A DNA stretch of 64,000 bases, from contig JACGWO010000004.1 of the NCBI GenBank assembly GCA_034509735.1, positions 9,591,395-9,655,394 on the forward strand, given 5' to 3'. The DNA is from Sesamum alatum (taxonomy: Eukaryota > Streptophyta > Magnoliopsida > Lamiales > Pedaliaceae). The notes under the pieces are model-generated. The model had not been told where the DNA came from and ran no database searches. It was given only the letters and a program-made list of their open reading frames with translations. Shown piece by piece: positions 1 to 10,247 of this stretch. The number at the start of each line of letters is the position of its first letter. Positions within the stretch are counted from its first letter, which is position 1. A program made the position numbers and the translations under genes.

Positions 1-141
1 GGATGTTGATTCATAGATTTAGTTAATGGGTTTTTGAATTTGAGTTCAAATTTTTTCTATATTCATCAACACACACGACACAAAGGAAGAGATGATCAGA
101 ATTGATTTGGTTAAAGCAGGCATAGGTCTTGTTGGTTTCAG

Positions 142-285
142 GATGAAGAGAAAATTGAGATGCTGAAGATAGAGTTGGTGAAGGAGAAGCAGAAGCTCAA
201 GAGGTTGAGGCTTTGGATTGGAACGTTGCTGCTTCCTTACTTCCTAATTGTTCTAATATTTCCCCTCGTCCGCAACTATCTCTGA
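142..285 (+). CDS. Terminal exon of an unidentified tail-anchored protein (partial)
   Basis: This is the only plausible host exon. A polypyrimidine stretch ending in TTTCAG (136-141) looks like a 3' splice site, and the frame upstream of it is closed by TGA at 103-105, so the exon must start after it. The 47 codons encode a charged helix rich in K and E (KIEMLKIELVKEKQKLKRL), then a hydrophobic segment of about 20 residues (WIGTLLLPYFLIVLIFPLV), then RNYL and a TGA stop. A coiled-coil-like helix followed by one membrane segment and a very short basic tail is the architecture of a tail-anchored membrane protein. The rest of the gene lies left of the window. I do not recognise the family. The splice phase is inferred. 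Confidence 0.6.
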   Translation, partial: DEEKIEMLKIELVKEKQKLKRLRLWIGTLLLPYFLIVLIFPLVRNYL

Positions 286-1803
286 TTCTTGCTTCCGAAA
301 CTGGTTACATTTACTAGTAAAACAATATTTACTATTATCTTGCACTGTCTAGGCTATCACATTACTGGTTCTCTATTGATTAGATATAGATAGTTTTTCC
401 CCTGTGTTTAATTTCAGATGTACAGAAAAATGTCATGGGTGAAGGTTTTATAGATCAGTTCTGGTGCTTTAATGGAATATGAATGTTGAGAATTTTTAAG
501 GCTGTGAAATTGTCGATCTTAAGTAGCCACTTTGGTGTATTTCATGCATTCTCAGTTGTGGAAGTGCTAAAATGAAGATGATCTCATCTTGTGTTTCGTA
601 TTTGAGCAGTCATATGATGACATATTTCTGGTTATGTTCTCTTTTCCTATAGCACATAATTAAGATATGGATTTTGCGATTTTTATGTGAGATATTTGGT
701 TGTCAAATGTTGCTGTAGCATTAGTTGGTAGAGTTTACTGGTAATCTTGTATCCTGTACAACGTGATGCCCAAATGTTCCTGCACTGAATTATATTTTTG
801 TCTATCAGGATAGATGTTTAACATATATGATACCAAGTTTTATTAGACCACTATAAATTGATCATGTGATAGCTTGAATTGTGGGATCATCATTTACGTC
901 ATCTAGTGTGCCTTTATAGGTAATGTGCCTTACATATGACACAGAAACAAGCGAATTGTTTCTGTAGTGCATAGTTGCATTTTGCATTCATGAAATCATC
1001 TAACGGCGATTAATGGGATGAATATAGTCAAGCCCTGCAGTTGGACAGGCCTATGCACGGAATGCAGTTCAGCATCCCTATCACAGGCTTTACTTCGGAA
1101 TGATGCAACAGATGGTGTTATAAGACAGAGGAAGATGGTCAAAGTCAGGAATTTATTTTTGCAGGCAAGCATTATAGAAGCAGCCACGGCAATTTAGAGA
1201 GGCCACTGGATCTGTTAGCCTGCTACTGGTGACGAGTGAGCAGTGAGTATGTCCAAGATTGACCTACTTCAGAAGCAAGCTCTGTGGAGGCACAGCTGAA
1301 GTTCCCCCTAGTAGAGCAGTAGAAATGATGGGTAATTCTACAGGCGTATCATTTCCAACAGAGAGACCGACCAATAGCCCTTGGACTACCGGTGGAGGGT
1401 GGTGAGTCTGGTCTTTCATCACCCTATAACTTAACCTAAGTTTACAAATACTACTCTTGCTGGCTACCCTGAATATACCAAAACTGCGAGGTCCCGTTCT
1501 CCTTGCTGATCTGCACTTGTCACAATAACTGTGATGCTGAAGGAGTCTATGTCTATCATGATAGTATGATTCCCTCTTCAATTCTCAATGAAATTTCTGC
1601 AAGCTATCCAATGTACTTACGGAGAAGGCACAGTGAACTGTGAATATTTGGTTTGAGCTTGTCATTAGAGGGAAAGAAGGGAGTAATTTGCAATCAAAGT
1701 CAATGTGAAGTGCAGAATGTAGTAGTAAGAAAACTGGCTCTTTGCAACATGTGTGAATATAGGAAAGTGGCAGAAAATGCATGAATGGTAGGATAAATTA
1801 CAT
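286..1803. other. Non-coding DNA downstream of the terminal exon
   Basis: This begins with the probable 3' UTR of the exon at 142-285; no clear poly(A) signal decides its end. Between about 1000 and 1600 base composition is more balanced. A plus-strand frame (about 1018-1194) runs for about 58 codons and then stops, with no domain I recognise. It could be a decayed gene fragment, but nothing more can be supported. Confidence 0.4.
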
Positions 1804-2072
1804 GGGAAAATGGCAATTTACTCTCATGTGATGTTGCAAATGAGCAATTTAGCCCCCTATAAAAAATAAAATAGCAATTTACTTCCTTGTGTTTTTTAAA
1901 ATGGAACAAATTACCTGTCTGTATTTTTTAAAATGAAGCAATTTACATCTTTAAACAGGGAGGTAAATTGCTTCACTTCAAAAATTTAGGAAGGTAAATC
2001 GTTATTTCTTTTTAATAAGGGGGTAATATACTTATTTATAATATTGCAGTGGGATAAATTGCATTAAACCCT
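1804..2072. mobile_element. Mutator-like foldback MITE (family A)
   Basis: The element is a 269-bp near-palindrome. The left end GGGAAAATGGCAATTTA matches the reverse complement of the right end, AGGGTTTAATGCAATTTA, and the arms continue inward with repeated 'gcaattta' and 'aaaatgaagcaattta' motifs around a centre near 1960. It is flanked by a perfect 9-bp target duplication AAATTACAT (1795-1803 and 2073-2081), the length expected of Mutator superfamily insertions. It has no coding capacity. Related copies are at 24595-24828 and, divergent, at the ends of 16075-17646. Confidence 0.8.
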
Positions 2073-2197
2073 AAATTACATCAATACCTTCTTCTGTGGT
2101 TTATGTTTCATAAGGTGTATAAGATCTTACACACTTAACTGAAAAATAATTAAAAGACATAAATGTTAATGTGGAGATCTGGTCAAAGTTTAAATAA

Positions 2198-2625
2198 GGG
2201 TAAATTACACCTAACTTTCCTAAGGTTTCATATAATTATAAATATTCTCTCGTTGTTTGAAAAATTATGAATACCTCCCTAAAGTTTGTAACTGTCTAAT
2301 AAATAATCCATTTCCATCCATTTTTATGAGTGAACTGACCAAAATGCCGTTATGTATTAAATTATTTTTTATTTAATTTTTCAAAAATATTTGGACTATA
2401 ATGCGCAGGAAGAGGTTTATTAAATAATTTTACGCAGAGGAACAATAATGCAATTTGTCTCAACTGATTTTTCTACAATTCTAATAAAAAAATTTAAGGA
2501 CAAAATGATCAATTTTAAGTCTTTAATTAAAAATTATAAACCTCAAGGAGTATTTATAATTTTTTAAACAACGAGAAATATTTGAAATTATGTCAAATTT
2601 CAGAAGAGATGACTGTAATTTACCC
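2198..2625. mobile_element. Small terminal-inverted-repeat element
   Basis: A 428-bp element starts GGGTAAATTACA and ends with its complement (TGTAATTTACCC-like). The arms pair over more than 80 bp with mismatches (for example 'ctcgttgtttgaaaaattatgaat' on the left against its complement near 2545-2575, read here with gaps). A TAA trinucleotide lies on both sides, which would fit a PIF/Harbinger-type 3-bp duplication, but three bases are weak evidence. It is non-coding. Confidence 0.55.
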
Positions 2626-2678
2626 TAAATAAAATATAAATCTTGAGGATACCTTTGGAACTAAATGTAGTCTTGTTT

Positions 2679-3346
2679 AGGGGTGTTCATTTGGTACCAC
2701 CATACTGAATTGAACCAATCGAAATTTCGATTGGCCAAAATGGCATATCGATTGACTTGGAGTTCCGTTCAATAAATTACCCGAAAAATAAAAATAAAAA
2801 AACTCCTACAAGTTAAAATTCCATATTTACCTATCAAAAACCCTGTAGAGAAAAACTTATAAAGATAAATACATTATTTATAATTCTAACACATGAAATC
2901 AAATCGAGAAGGTAAAAATTTATAAAGATGAATAAATTATTTATAATTATAACACATGAATTCAAATCTGAAATATCATTACAAAATACAAAGCCAACAC
3001 ATAAATCATCTACTAATAAATCTATAACATCAACACAATCTATATCTGAAATATCCAAATAAATTTCAACATATTACATATGATAATTTGATGAATGAAC
3101 GTCGAATATCTTAGTTCAATCCAAATCATGTTATATATACATAAATATATTATATATATACATATAATATATTAAAAAATTAGGAATTCGATTCTATATA
3201 GTTAAACGATGGCCACAATAATTACAATCGAACCGAATACCGTGAAAAAAAAAATCATACCAAATATCGAATCAAAATTTTGATTCGATAAGGAAATTTT
3301 CGATTTCGATTCGGCTCGGCCGGTAAATCGAATTATGTACACCCCT
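2679..3346. mobile_element. hAT-like non-autonomous element
   Basis: The ends read AGGGGTGTTCATTTGGT on the left and, read inward from the right, AGGGGTGTACATAATTCG. Just inside both ends are repeated 'ccaaatcgaattcg/cgattcgattcgg' motifs, the pattern of a widespread plant hAT-type MITE family. The flanking octamers (GTCTTGTT and GTCCTTTT) are only partly alike, so the target duplication is decayed. The interior is A+T-rich with no gene. Confidence 0.55.
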
Positions 3347-3413
3347 CGTCCTTTTTTATGAGGGGGTGTTGGTAATGAATGAAAAAGATAACTGATGCCT
3401 TTTACAATTAATG

Positions 3414-4205
3414 GGGTTAAATACAATTATCATCCCTGAAATGTTCAATCTGCATGAATTAGCCCTCAAAAGTATTAAAACTTTCAAAAAAAAAAAAAAT
3501 CCAGCCTTGTAACTCCTTTCATTTTTAAGTTCAAAAAGTCCATTTTACTCTTACTAAAAATTACTTTTTGAAAAAAATTAAAGGAATTTTTAAAATATCA
3601 AAACCACTCCTTTTTTAAGCTTTATCTAATTCTAGTTTCACTTGTTCATCGAACTCTTTCTATTTTCATAATCCTAAAGTACTTGGAGCTCATTTTATTT
3701 TAGTTTTCCTTGTTTGTCAAACCAAATTGAAAATAAATTTATACATGCATATATATATATATATTTATGTATTTACTTAAACAAATATACAATTAATAAA
3801 ACCGAAAGAACTGATCATGAGCTAATAAGAAATTATACAATTAATATATATTTATATATATGTTAATTATATAAATATGGTAATTATGTGAATGTATAAA
3901 TTTATTTTTAACGTGGTTTGACAAATAAGTAAAACTAAAATAAAATAAACTCCAAATACTTTAGAATTATAAAGATAAAAAAGCTCGATGAACAAGTGAA
4001 AATAGAATTGGATAAAACTTAAAAAAAAAACTTTATTTTTTTTTCCATAAATCAATTTATAGTAAGGGTAAAATGAACTTTTTGAACTTCAAAATTAAAG
4101 TGTTAGAAGGTTAGGGATTTTTTTTTTTTTTTGGAAAGGTTTTAATACTTTAGGGGGTAATTGATGTAGGGTTGATACTTCAAGGGTGGTAATTGTATTT
4201 AACCT
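3414..4205. mobile_element. Long-armed foldback element (Mutator-like)
   Basis: This is a 792-bp inverted-repeat element. The left arm starts GGGTTAAATACAATTATC and carries 'ccctcaaaagtattaaaac'. The right arm, reversed, reads AGGTTAAATACAATTACC with 'ccccctaaagtattaaaac'. The arms pair to beyond 200 bp, including the 'tccattttactcttac' block at 3539 and its complement near 4057. The flanks CAATTAATG (3405-3413) and TAATTAATG (4206-4214) form a 9-bp target duplication with one mismatch. It is non-coding. Confidence 0.7.
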
Positions 4206-4214
4206 TAATTAATG

Positions 4215-4510
4215 TTTTTAACAGGCCGTAACTTTATTAATAAAATTAACTATTTAATTTAAATTATAGTCTAGATTTAAGATTTAACATATATAATTAA
4301 ATATATATATATAGTAAAAAACATAAATACAACTCAAACATACTTATATGTTTAGAAATAAAATACTTTTAATGACTACATATAAATATATAGTTTATAA
4401 TTGTATAGATAATATACGAAAAGTATCTAGCAATATATATATGTATATATGTATATGTATATGTATGTTTTCTATATATATACTATATATTATATGTATG
4501 TTCATACTCT
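4215..4510. other. A+T-rich DNA with TA/TATG simple repeats
   Basis: About 300 bp without a gene. It contains interrupted (TA)n and a TATATG-type microsatellite at roughly 4430-4480. It is the target region into which the LINE at 4526 inserted. Confidence 0.6.
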
Positions 4511-4525
4511 TGCGTCCATGTCATT
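4511..4525. repeat. Target-site duplication of the LINE, left copy
   Basis: TGCGTCCATGTCATT occurs here, directly before the T-run that is the LINE's poly(A) tail on the minus strand, and again at 15986-16000. The copies are 15 bp and perfectly identical. Confidence 0.9.
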
Positions 4526-4559
4526 TTTTTTTTATTTTTTTTTGAAATACTAGGTATGC

Positions 4560-5052
4560 ATCATATATTAAGTAAGGGAAATTAGTCAAGATCCTCCGGC
4601 AGCCCTGCATGAGTGTTGTCATCGTTCGGTGGAGCTGCTGAGGGTGCCTGTGGAAAGAGTGCAGGAGATACATGGAATCAGTTTGAATAATATCTTTGAT
4701 GTCCAATGTTTGAACTTGTTGTAATCCTTTGTAAAGAGCCCACAATTCTGCTTTGTTGTTGGATGTCTTGCCCAGGAAATGTGAAAAGGCAGCCACAAAT
4801 TCCCCATTCCAATTTCTAATAACTCCTCCAGCCCCAGCAAAACCAGGATTACCCTTTGAAGCTCCATCAATATTGATTTTGGAAACATTTCTAGGGGGAT
4901 TTGTCCATCTAAGAGTAAATTCTTGAATAATTCTTGCATGATTTTGTTGTGTGAAATTTTTATCAAGATGCTTGATTTTTTTTCTTAATAAGAACGGTGT
5001 TAATATCAGCTAGGTTGAAAATCATATCATTCCTAGCTATCCAGATGCACCA
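4560..5052 (-). pseudogene. LINE ORF2 C-terminus: RNase H domain
   Basis: Two overlapping minus-strand frames encode the RNase H end of the LINE polyprotein. The first reads INIDGASKGNPGFAGAGGVI (the first catalytic Asp is in NIDGA). The second continues with WNGEFVAAFSHFLGKTSNNKAELWALYKGL, here broken into two quotes: WNGEFVAAFSHFLG and KTSNNKAELWALYKGL (the second acidic residue is in KAELWAL). A later 'QTDSMYLL' supplies the third. A frameshift lies near 4800. The upstream end at 5052 is where the copia element interrupts the ORF, which resumes at 10827. Confidence 0.85.
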
Positions 5053-5688
5053 TGTTGGGAAAATGAAGCTGTGTCGTGGGAAAACCACTGCCTTGAAAGC
5101 GAAATTTCGGTTCTACCGAGGTGCTAATAGGATATTCCGATCGCTCCCCAAGGTTCACACAGCAAGACTCTCTAACACGTGCACTCGTGGTAGAGAGTAT
5201 GGAACAACTCAATGAAGAACACTCAAGAAAGGAAGAAGAAGAACTGAGAGAAGAAGGGGAGGAAAACACTCGGTTTTTTTCGTGTGTTCAAAGCAGCAAA
5301 TGAGCTGCTATTTATAGGAGTGAAAGTGTGAGTGGGTTGAGAAATTTCAGCAACACGAATTCTCAACCATGCAGCAAAAAATCGGATATGTGGCATGATT
5401 TTCTCAACTTCTAAAGACTTGGTCAATTTGACCTATTCAAATCAAAATCTGAAGGAAAATAATGAATTTTCTCCAAAAAGATATGTGTCACGCGCGCGGC
5501 CCAGCCCCGCCCGGACCGGGACGTGACGGGGCGGGCGCGCGCGTGTGGCAATTCCTCCAAAATCCACCTACTCACAGTTCTTATCCAAGGACTAAGTGGA
5601 AAGATGAATATATGTTAGACAAAGGTGGGTTGTCAAAGCAATGTGGGACAAGGAAAGGGAGAGAAAGAAAAGTTAGTCATTCCCAACA
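5053..5688 (-). repeat. 3' LTR of the young copia
   Basis: 636 bp, almost identical to 10196-10826. On the minus strand it starts TGTTGGGAATGACTAAC and ends TTTTCCCAACA. It has a TATA-like CTATAAATAG (complement at 5308-5317) and a G+C-rich CCGGGCGGGGC-type block at about 5492-5542, which is 5 bp longer than in the 5' LTR. Confidence 0.95.
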
Positions 5689-5701
5689 TTCCCCCACGAA
5701 T
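5689..5701 (-). other. Polypurine tract of the young copia
   Basis: On the minus strand CGTGGGGGAA sits immediately before the TGTTGGG start of the 3' LTR. This is the usual position and composition of the plus-strand primer of LTR retrotransposons. Confidence 0.75.
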
Positions 5702-6177
5702 GACTAACTCGGATGTTTTGAGAAAGGAATAATTATGAGTGAAGGGAGAAATATACTTAAGCATTAATATCTTTCGATTTGAATTAATGCATAGTGAGGT
5801 GAGGCTACAGCTCAGCTAAACGAAAGTGATATACATCTTGAACTTTCGATAGCTGAAGCCAGGACCGTCACAACACGTATTACTCCCTTATTGAGTTGTT
5901 CCGCGATATAGACCCTAGCGCTTTTGTGGCCCTGCGCTTAATACCTTGAGTTTCTGATGAGTGCTCTAGAAAGAACTCCTTTCCTTTCATAGAAGGCGGC
6001 CCCACCTTCACACTCATCTAGATAGCTTCATCAAGTCCATATTTTTATAGACCACTCAACCACTGAGCTATGAAGTTATCTTCCTGACCCATTTGATCAG
6101 GATCATCCATCAAGTCCTTGTTAGGACCACCCAACATACTGGGCTATGGATCTCATATGGTTATTAACCATAATACA
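5702..6177 (-). other. 3' untranslated internal region of the young copia
   Basis: About 475 bp between the RNase H stop codon and the polypurine tract. No further ORF or repeat was seen. It is part of the element's transcript. Confidence 0.6.
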
Positions 6178-7608
6178 TTACTCTGGAGCTTTAAGCCCCA
6201 TTGCTCTTGAAGTCTCAAACACAACTCTCCTGGTTAGTCCTTTTGTGAGAGGATCTGCCAAATTCCTCTCGGACCTCACATAATCCAGGGAGATTACTCC
6301 GTTCTTCAGGAGCTCTTTAACTGCACCATGTCGGATGCGTATATGTCTTCTTTTGCCATTGTACGCATAACTTTTGGCAATCCCAATAGCGGCTTGAGAA
6401 TCGCAGTGCAGAGAGACTGGTACAGATGACCCCCACAGTGGCACATCTCTCAACAGATTTCTCAGCCACTCAGCTTCTTGTCCTGCTAAATCAAGAGCAA
6501 TAAATTCAGATTCCATGGTAGAGCGTGCAATGCAGGTTTGTTTAGATGATTTCCAAGAGATAGCTCCACCCCCCAAAGTAAAAACATAACCACTAGTTGA
6601 ACTTACTTCATCGTTATCAGTAACCCAGTTTGCGTCACAAAATCCTTCTAACACTGCAGGAAATTTATTAAAATGCAAACACAGGTCCATTGTACCTTTT
6701 AGGTATCTTAACAGGCGATGAAGGGCATTCCAGTGTTGTCTATTAGGGTTATGAGTGTAACGACTTAGTCTACTCACTGCATAGGCTATGTCAGGTCTAG
6801 TATAATTCATAAGAAACATAACACTCCCTATAATTTTGGCATACTCAGCTTGTGACACACTGTCACCATTATTCTTTTTTAAACAAGTGCTTGGATCATA
6901 GGGAGTTCTAACAGGCATTTCATCATAACAGTTAAATTTCCTTAGAATCTTTTCTACGTAGTGTGATTGACTCAGGGAAAACCCATTTTCTGACTTCCTA
7001 ATTTTAACACCAAGAATTACATCAGCTTCCCCCAAATCTTTCATATCAAAATGTGAAGACAAGAACTTCTTAGTTTCATTAATAACCTCTAGATTGGTAC
7101 CAAAAATCAGCATGTCATCAACATATAAACATATAATCACACAGTCTGAACCAAATAATTTTGAATAAACACAAGTATCTGATGCATTTACATTATAACC
7201 ATTGGTTACCAAAGTGTGATCTAGCTTCTCATACCATTGTTTGGGAGCCTGTTTAAGACCATAAAGAGACTTTCGAAGTTTGCACACTTTATTTTCTTGA
7301 CCTGAAACTACAAAGCCTTCAGGTTGTTCCACATATATTTCTTCTTCTAAGTCCCCATTTAAAAAGGCAGTTTTTACATCCATTTGATGAATTACTAGTT
7401 CATATATGGCGGATAGTGCAATCAAGGTTCTAATGGTTGCAATTTTCGTCACAGGTGAATAGGTGTCAAAGTAATCTATACCTTTCCTTTGTGTATAACC
7501 TACAACCACTAATCTAGCTTTGTATTTTTCTATAGACCCATCTGTCCTAGTTTTCCTTTTGAAAAATCCATTTGCACTTAATGGGCTTACTCCCTTTAGG
7601 TAAATCAA
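6178..7608 (-). CDS. Copia polyprotein, 3' part: reverse transcriptase and RNase H
   Basis: This 476-codon minus-strand frame has most of the [14 protein letters not shown] and [19 protein letters not shown] are seen, then the catalytic YVDDMLIF. The copia RNase H follows, with [26 protein letters not shown] and [13 protein letters not shown], ending [10 protein letters not shown] before the stop. The first ATG at 7608 is not a real start: the protein is the continuation of the frame at 7547-10162, from which it is separated by one extra base near 7561. The product would copy element RNA into DNA inside virus-like particles. All visible catalytic motifs are intact. Confidence 0.93.
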   Translation of the reverse strand: MIYLKGVSPLSANGFFKRKTRTDGSIEKYKARLVVVGYTQRKGIDYFDTYSPVTKIATIRTLIALSAIYELVIHQMDVKTAFLNGDLEEEIYVEQPEGFVVSGQENKVCKLRKSLYGLKQAPKQWYEKLDHTLVTNGYNVNASDTCVYSKLFGSDCVIICLYVDDMLIFGTNLEVINETKKFLSSHFDMKDLGEADVILGVKIRKSENGFSLSQSHYVEKILRKFNCYDEMPVRTPYDPSTCLKKNNGDSVSQAEYAKIIGSVMFLMNYTRPDIAYAVSRLSRYTHNPNRQHWNALHRLLRYLKGTMDLCLHFNKFPAVLEGFCDANWVTDNDEVSSTSGYVFTLGGGAISWKSSKQTCIARSTMESEFIALDLAGQEAEWLRNLLRDVPLWGSSVPVSLHCDSQAAIGIAKSYAYNGKRRHIRIRHGAVKELLKNGVISLDYVRSERNLADPLTKGLTRRVVFETSRAMGLKAPE

Positions 7609-10162
7609 CTAGATCCCAAGTGTGATTTGTTATAATGGAGTCTAGTTCGCTTTTAATAGCTTCTTTCCAAAAACTAGAATCTATAGAAGTTATAGCTTCT
7701 GTGTAAGTCTTAGGGTCTTCATTAACCAAAAAGGCTGAAACAAAATGTTCATCTATTTTATCACTGTTTTCAGCTAGGAATACAGTTAGGAAATCTGATC
7801 CAAAGCTAGTTCCAATTTTTTGTCTCTTACTCCTTCTAAGTTCATTTTCAACAGGAGAAGTGTTCAAAGGTTCTAAGTTGACACTAGGTGAAACTACATC
7901 ATTATTGAGAGTTTTACAAAGAGGAAAAACATGTTCAAAGAATTCAGCATCTCTAGATTCACAGATAGAAAAATTACTTAAACACATAAATCTGTAAGCA
8001 GAACTATTATGGGCGTAGCCAATAAATGCACAATCAAAGGTCTTAGATCCTATGTTCATTTTTCTGAAGTCTGGATATGCTACTTTAGCCAAGCACCCCC
8101 ATACTTTGAGATACCCTAAGTTAGGGGCAAAACCTCTCCACATTTCATAAGGCGTTTTATCTAACCTTTTATGTGGGACTCTCTTTAATACATAGCATGC
8201 AGATAGAACTGCTTCCCCCCACATATTATCTGGCATACCAGAGCTTAGAAGCATAGCATTCATCATTTCTTTTAGAGTTCTATTTTTCCGTTCAGCTATG
8301 CCATTTTGTTGAGGTGTATAAGGGGCACTAGTTTCATGGATTATTCCATGTTTTTCACAAAAATCCTTCAAAAGATTGGTATTATACTCTCCACCTCTAT
8401 CAGATCTGAGTCTTTTAATCTTCTTATCTAGTTGATTCTCAACTTCTGCTTTGTATTTCAAAAACATTTCAGCCGCTTCATCTTTTGTTTTTAGCAAATA
8501 AATTTTGGTGTATCTTGAAAAATCATCAATGAAAGATATATAATATTTTTTACCACCTTTGCTTAAAGAGTTTTTGAAATCTGCCAAATCCGAATGAATC
8601 AATTCAAGAAGTTCCGTGCTTCTAGATGTTACAGGTTTAAAAGGTTTTTTAACAAGTTTAGCCTCTACGCAAACTGAGCATTTAGAGCATTTATTAGAAT
8701 CAAAAACATTGATAAGATTCATGCATTTCAACCTTTTAATAGAAGCAAAGTTAATATGTCCTAGTCTACCATGCCACACATCATAAGACTCCACCAAATA
8801 AGCAGAATTGGAAGATACTTTATTAAGCAAAGTGGGAACAGTGTTCAGAACAAAGAGACCATCTGATAAGTACCCTTTCCCTACGAATTCACTATTTTTA
8901 GTGATTATTGCCTTATCAGATTCTAAGACAATTTTCAAACCTGCTTTGTTCAATAAGCTACCGGAAATGAGATTTCTACGTAAGGAAGGCACATATAGCA
9001 CATCGTTCAAAGCCAAAGTTTTACCAGATGTAAGTTTCAGAAAAACCTTTCCTTTACCCAAGACTCCGGCTGTGGCAGAATTCCCCATGAAGACACACTC
9101 GCCGTCTGTTGCATCAAGTAATTCATGGAATAGAGCTTTGTTGGAACAAAAGTGCCCAGATGCGCCGGTGTCCAATATCCAGTCTTCTTTGTTTTCCACT
9201 AGATTCGCCTCTACTACTACTGCAGCTATGATCTCATCCTTCTCAGCTAGGTTGGCTTGTGGAGCAGCATGATTGGGTGGCTTGTGGTTTTGCTTTTGTT
9301 GGTCTTTTCTTTGGTAGCACTGGTAGGCTTTGTGTCCGGGCTTCCCACAGCAATAGCACAATTGTTTCCCTTTTTGGATTTTGCCATCAGTTCCTTTGGA
9401 CACCTTGTGCTGATTGCTTTTCTGGAACTTTTTTCCTTTGTTTTGATGGAACCTGTCTCTAGAGGCAGAAGATTCAACCAGGTTAGCTTTAACTGAAAGG
9501 GAAGGGTTAGAAGTTTCCTTATCTTTCAAACGGTTGGCTTCCTCTGTTCTCATGTGACTGATTAGCTCCTGGAGGGTTAGGTCTTTTTTCTTGTGTTTCA
9601 AGTGATTACGGTATTCACTCCAAGTAGGAGGAAATTTTTCAAGCAGCACGTTTACTTGTAGTATCTCGCACATCTGCATGCCTTCACTTAGCACGTCCGC
9701 CACTAGGTTTTCATACTGATGGACTTGGTCCACTATTGGTTTCTCATCCACCATTTGGAACTGCAGCCACTTACCAACGACGTATTTTTTCCTGCCGGCA
9801 TCGTCGCCTCCATATCGTGTCTCGAGGGTGCTCCAAATGTGTTTTGCACTTTTGTGGTTGACGAATAAGTCAAATAATGAGTTATTCATATGGTTCAGTA
9901 GATGTCCTCTCACCGTTTTGTTGTCTCTATCGTATTTGAGTTTGGCATCATCTTCAGATATTTTGGCTCTTTCGGTGGCGAGAGGAATTATGGTAACTGT
10001 GGAGGTTTCTGCTGGTACGGGGGGATCTGTGAACAGCACATAGTCTACCTCCAATTGTTCGAAGAAGATGAGCAACTTCTGAGACCAACGTCTGTAATTA
10101 CTCCCATCGAGTGGCTCCAGTTTGGATAGATCTGGCAGTGTTTTTGACACGGGAACAGCCAT
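7547..10162 (-). CDS. Copia polyprotein, 5' part: gag, protease, integrase, start of RT
   Basis: An 871-codon frame starting at the ATG at 10162, only 33 nt inside the 5' LTR. The N-terminus has the copia gag signature [25 protein letters not shown] zinc knuckle [14 protein letters not shown] is near residue 270, the protease motif [13 protein letters not shown] near 330, the pre-integrase HGRLGH near 465, and the integrase catalytic residues lie in [15 protein letters not shown] and [10 protein letters not shown]. It ends in the RT start (CKWIF) at a premature TAG because of one extra base near 7561. Apart from that no stop interrupts it, which fits the near-identical LTRs. Gag, protease and integrase would act in particle assembly, processing and insertion. 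Confidence 0.95.
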   Translation of the reverse strand: MAVPVSKTLPDLSKLEPLDGSNYRRWSQKLLIFFEQLEVDYVLFTDPPVPAETSTVTIIPLATERAKISEDDAKLKYDRDNKTVRGHLLNHMNNSLFDLFVNHKSAKHIWSTLETRYGGDDAGRKKYVVGKWLQFQMVDEKPIVDQVHQYENLVADVLSEGMQMCEILQVNVLLEKFPPTWSEYRNHLKHKKKDLTLQELISHMRTEEANRLKDKETSNPSLSVKANLVESSASRDRFHQNKGKKFQKSNQHKVSKGTDGKIQKGKQLCYCCGKPGHKAYQCYQRKDQQKQNHKPPNHAAPQANLAEKDEIIAAVVVEANLVENKEDWILDTGASGHFCSNKALFHELLDATDGECVFMGNSATAGVLGKGKVFLKLTSGKTLALNDVLYVPSLRRNLISGSLLNKAGLKIVLESDKAIITKNSEFVGKGYLSDGLFVLNTVPTLLNKVSSNSAYLVESYDVWHGRLGHINFASIKRLKCMNLINVFDSNKCSKCSVCVEAKLVKKPFKPVTSRSTELLELIHSDLADFKNSLSKGGKKYYISFIDDFSRYTKIYLLKTKDEAAEMFLKYKAEVENQLDKKIKRLRSDRGGEYNTNLLKDFCEKHGIIHETSAPYTPQQNGIAERKNRTLKEMMNAMLLSSGMPDNMWGEAVLSACYVLKRVPHKRLDKTPYEMWRGFAPNLGYLKVWGCLAKVAYPDFRKMNIGSKTFDCAFIGYAHNSSAYRFMCLSNFSICESRDAEFFEHVFPLCKTLNNDVVSPSVNLEPLNTSPVENELRRSKRQKIGTSFGSDFLTVFLAENSDKIDEHFVSAFLVNEDPKTYTEAITSIDSSFWKEAIKSELDSIITNHTWDLVDLPKGSKPIKCKWIFQKEN

Positions 10163-10181
10163 TTGAGCAGGAAGTGTATAG

Positions 10182-10247
10182 TTTCGCTTTCAAATTGTTG
10201 GGAAAATGAAGCTGTGTCGTGGGAAAACCACTGCCTTGAAAGCGAAA
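10182..10247. repeat. 12-bp perfect inverted repeat across the 5' LTR / leader border
   Basis: TTTCGCTTTCAA at 10182-10193 (leader) is the exact reverse complement of TTGAAAGCGAAA at 10236-10247 (inside the LTR). They are 42 nt apart, with the LTR border (10195/10196) in the loop. In the element's RNA this would form a hairpin closing the U5 end. The 33-nt leader contains no TGG, so it has no ordinary tRNA primer site next to the LTR. Confidence 0.75.

Noticed and set aside
1264..1909. Minus-strand frames of 105, 65 and 69 codons
   Set aside because: No domain, no splice or start context, and they partly overlap a MITE.
4430..4500. Telomere- or centromere-like repeat
   Set aside because: It is only an interrupted TATATG/TA microsatellite with no regular unit.
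7547..7608. Programmed +1 frameshift in the copia polyprotein
   Set aside because: The shift lies within the RT domain and not at a gag-pol border, and no stalling site or structure is evident. A private indel is simpler, though it is listed as checkable.
8808..9496. Plus-strand frames of 154, 79 and 67 codons, one with a hydrophobic stretch
   Set aside because: They lie antisense to the intact copia gag-protease frame, so they are shadows of it.
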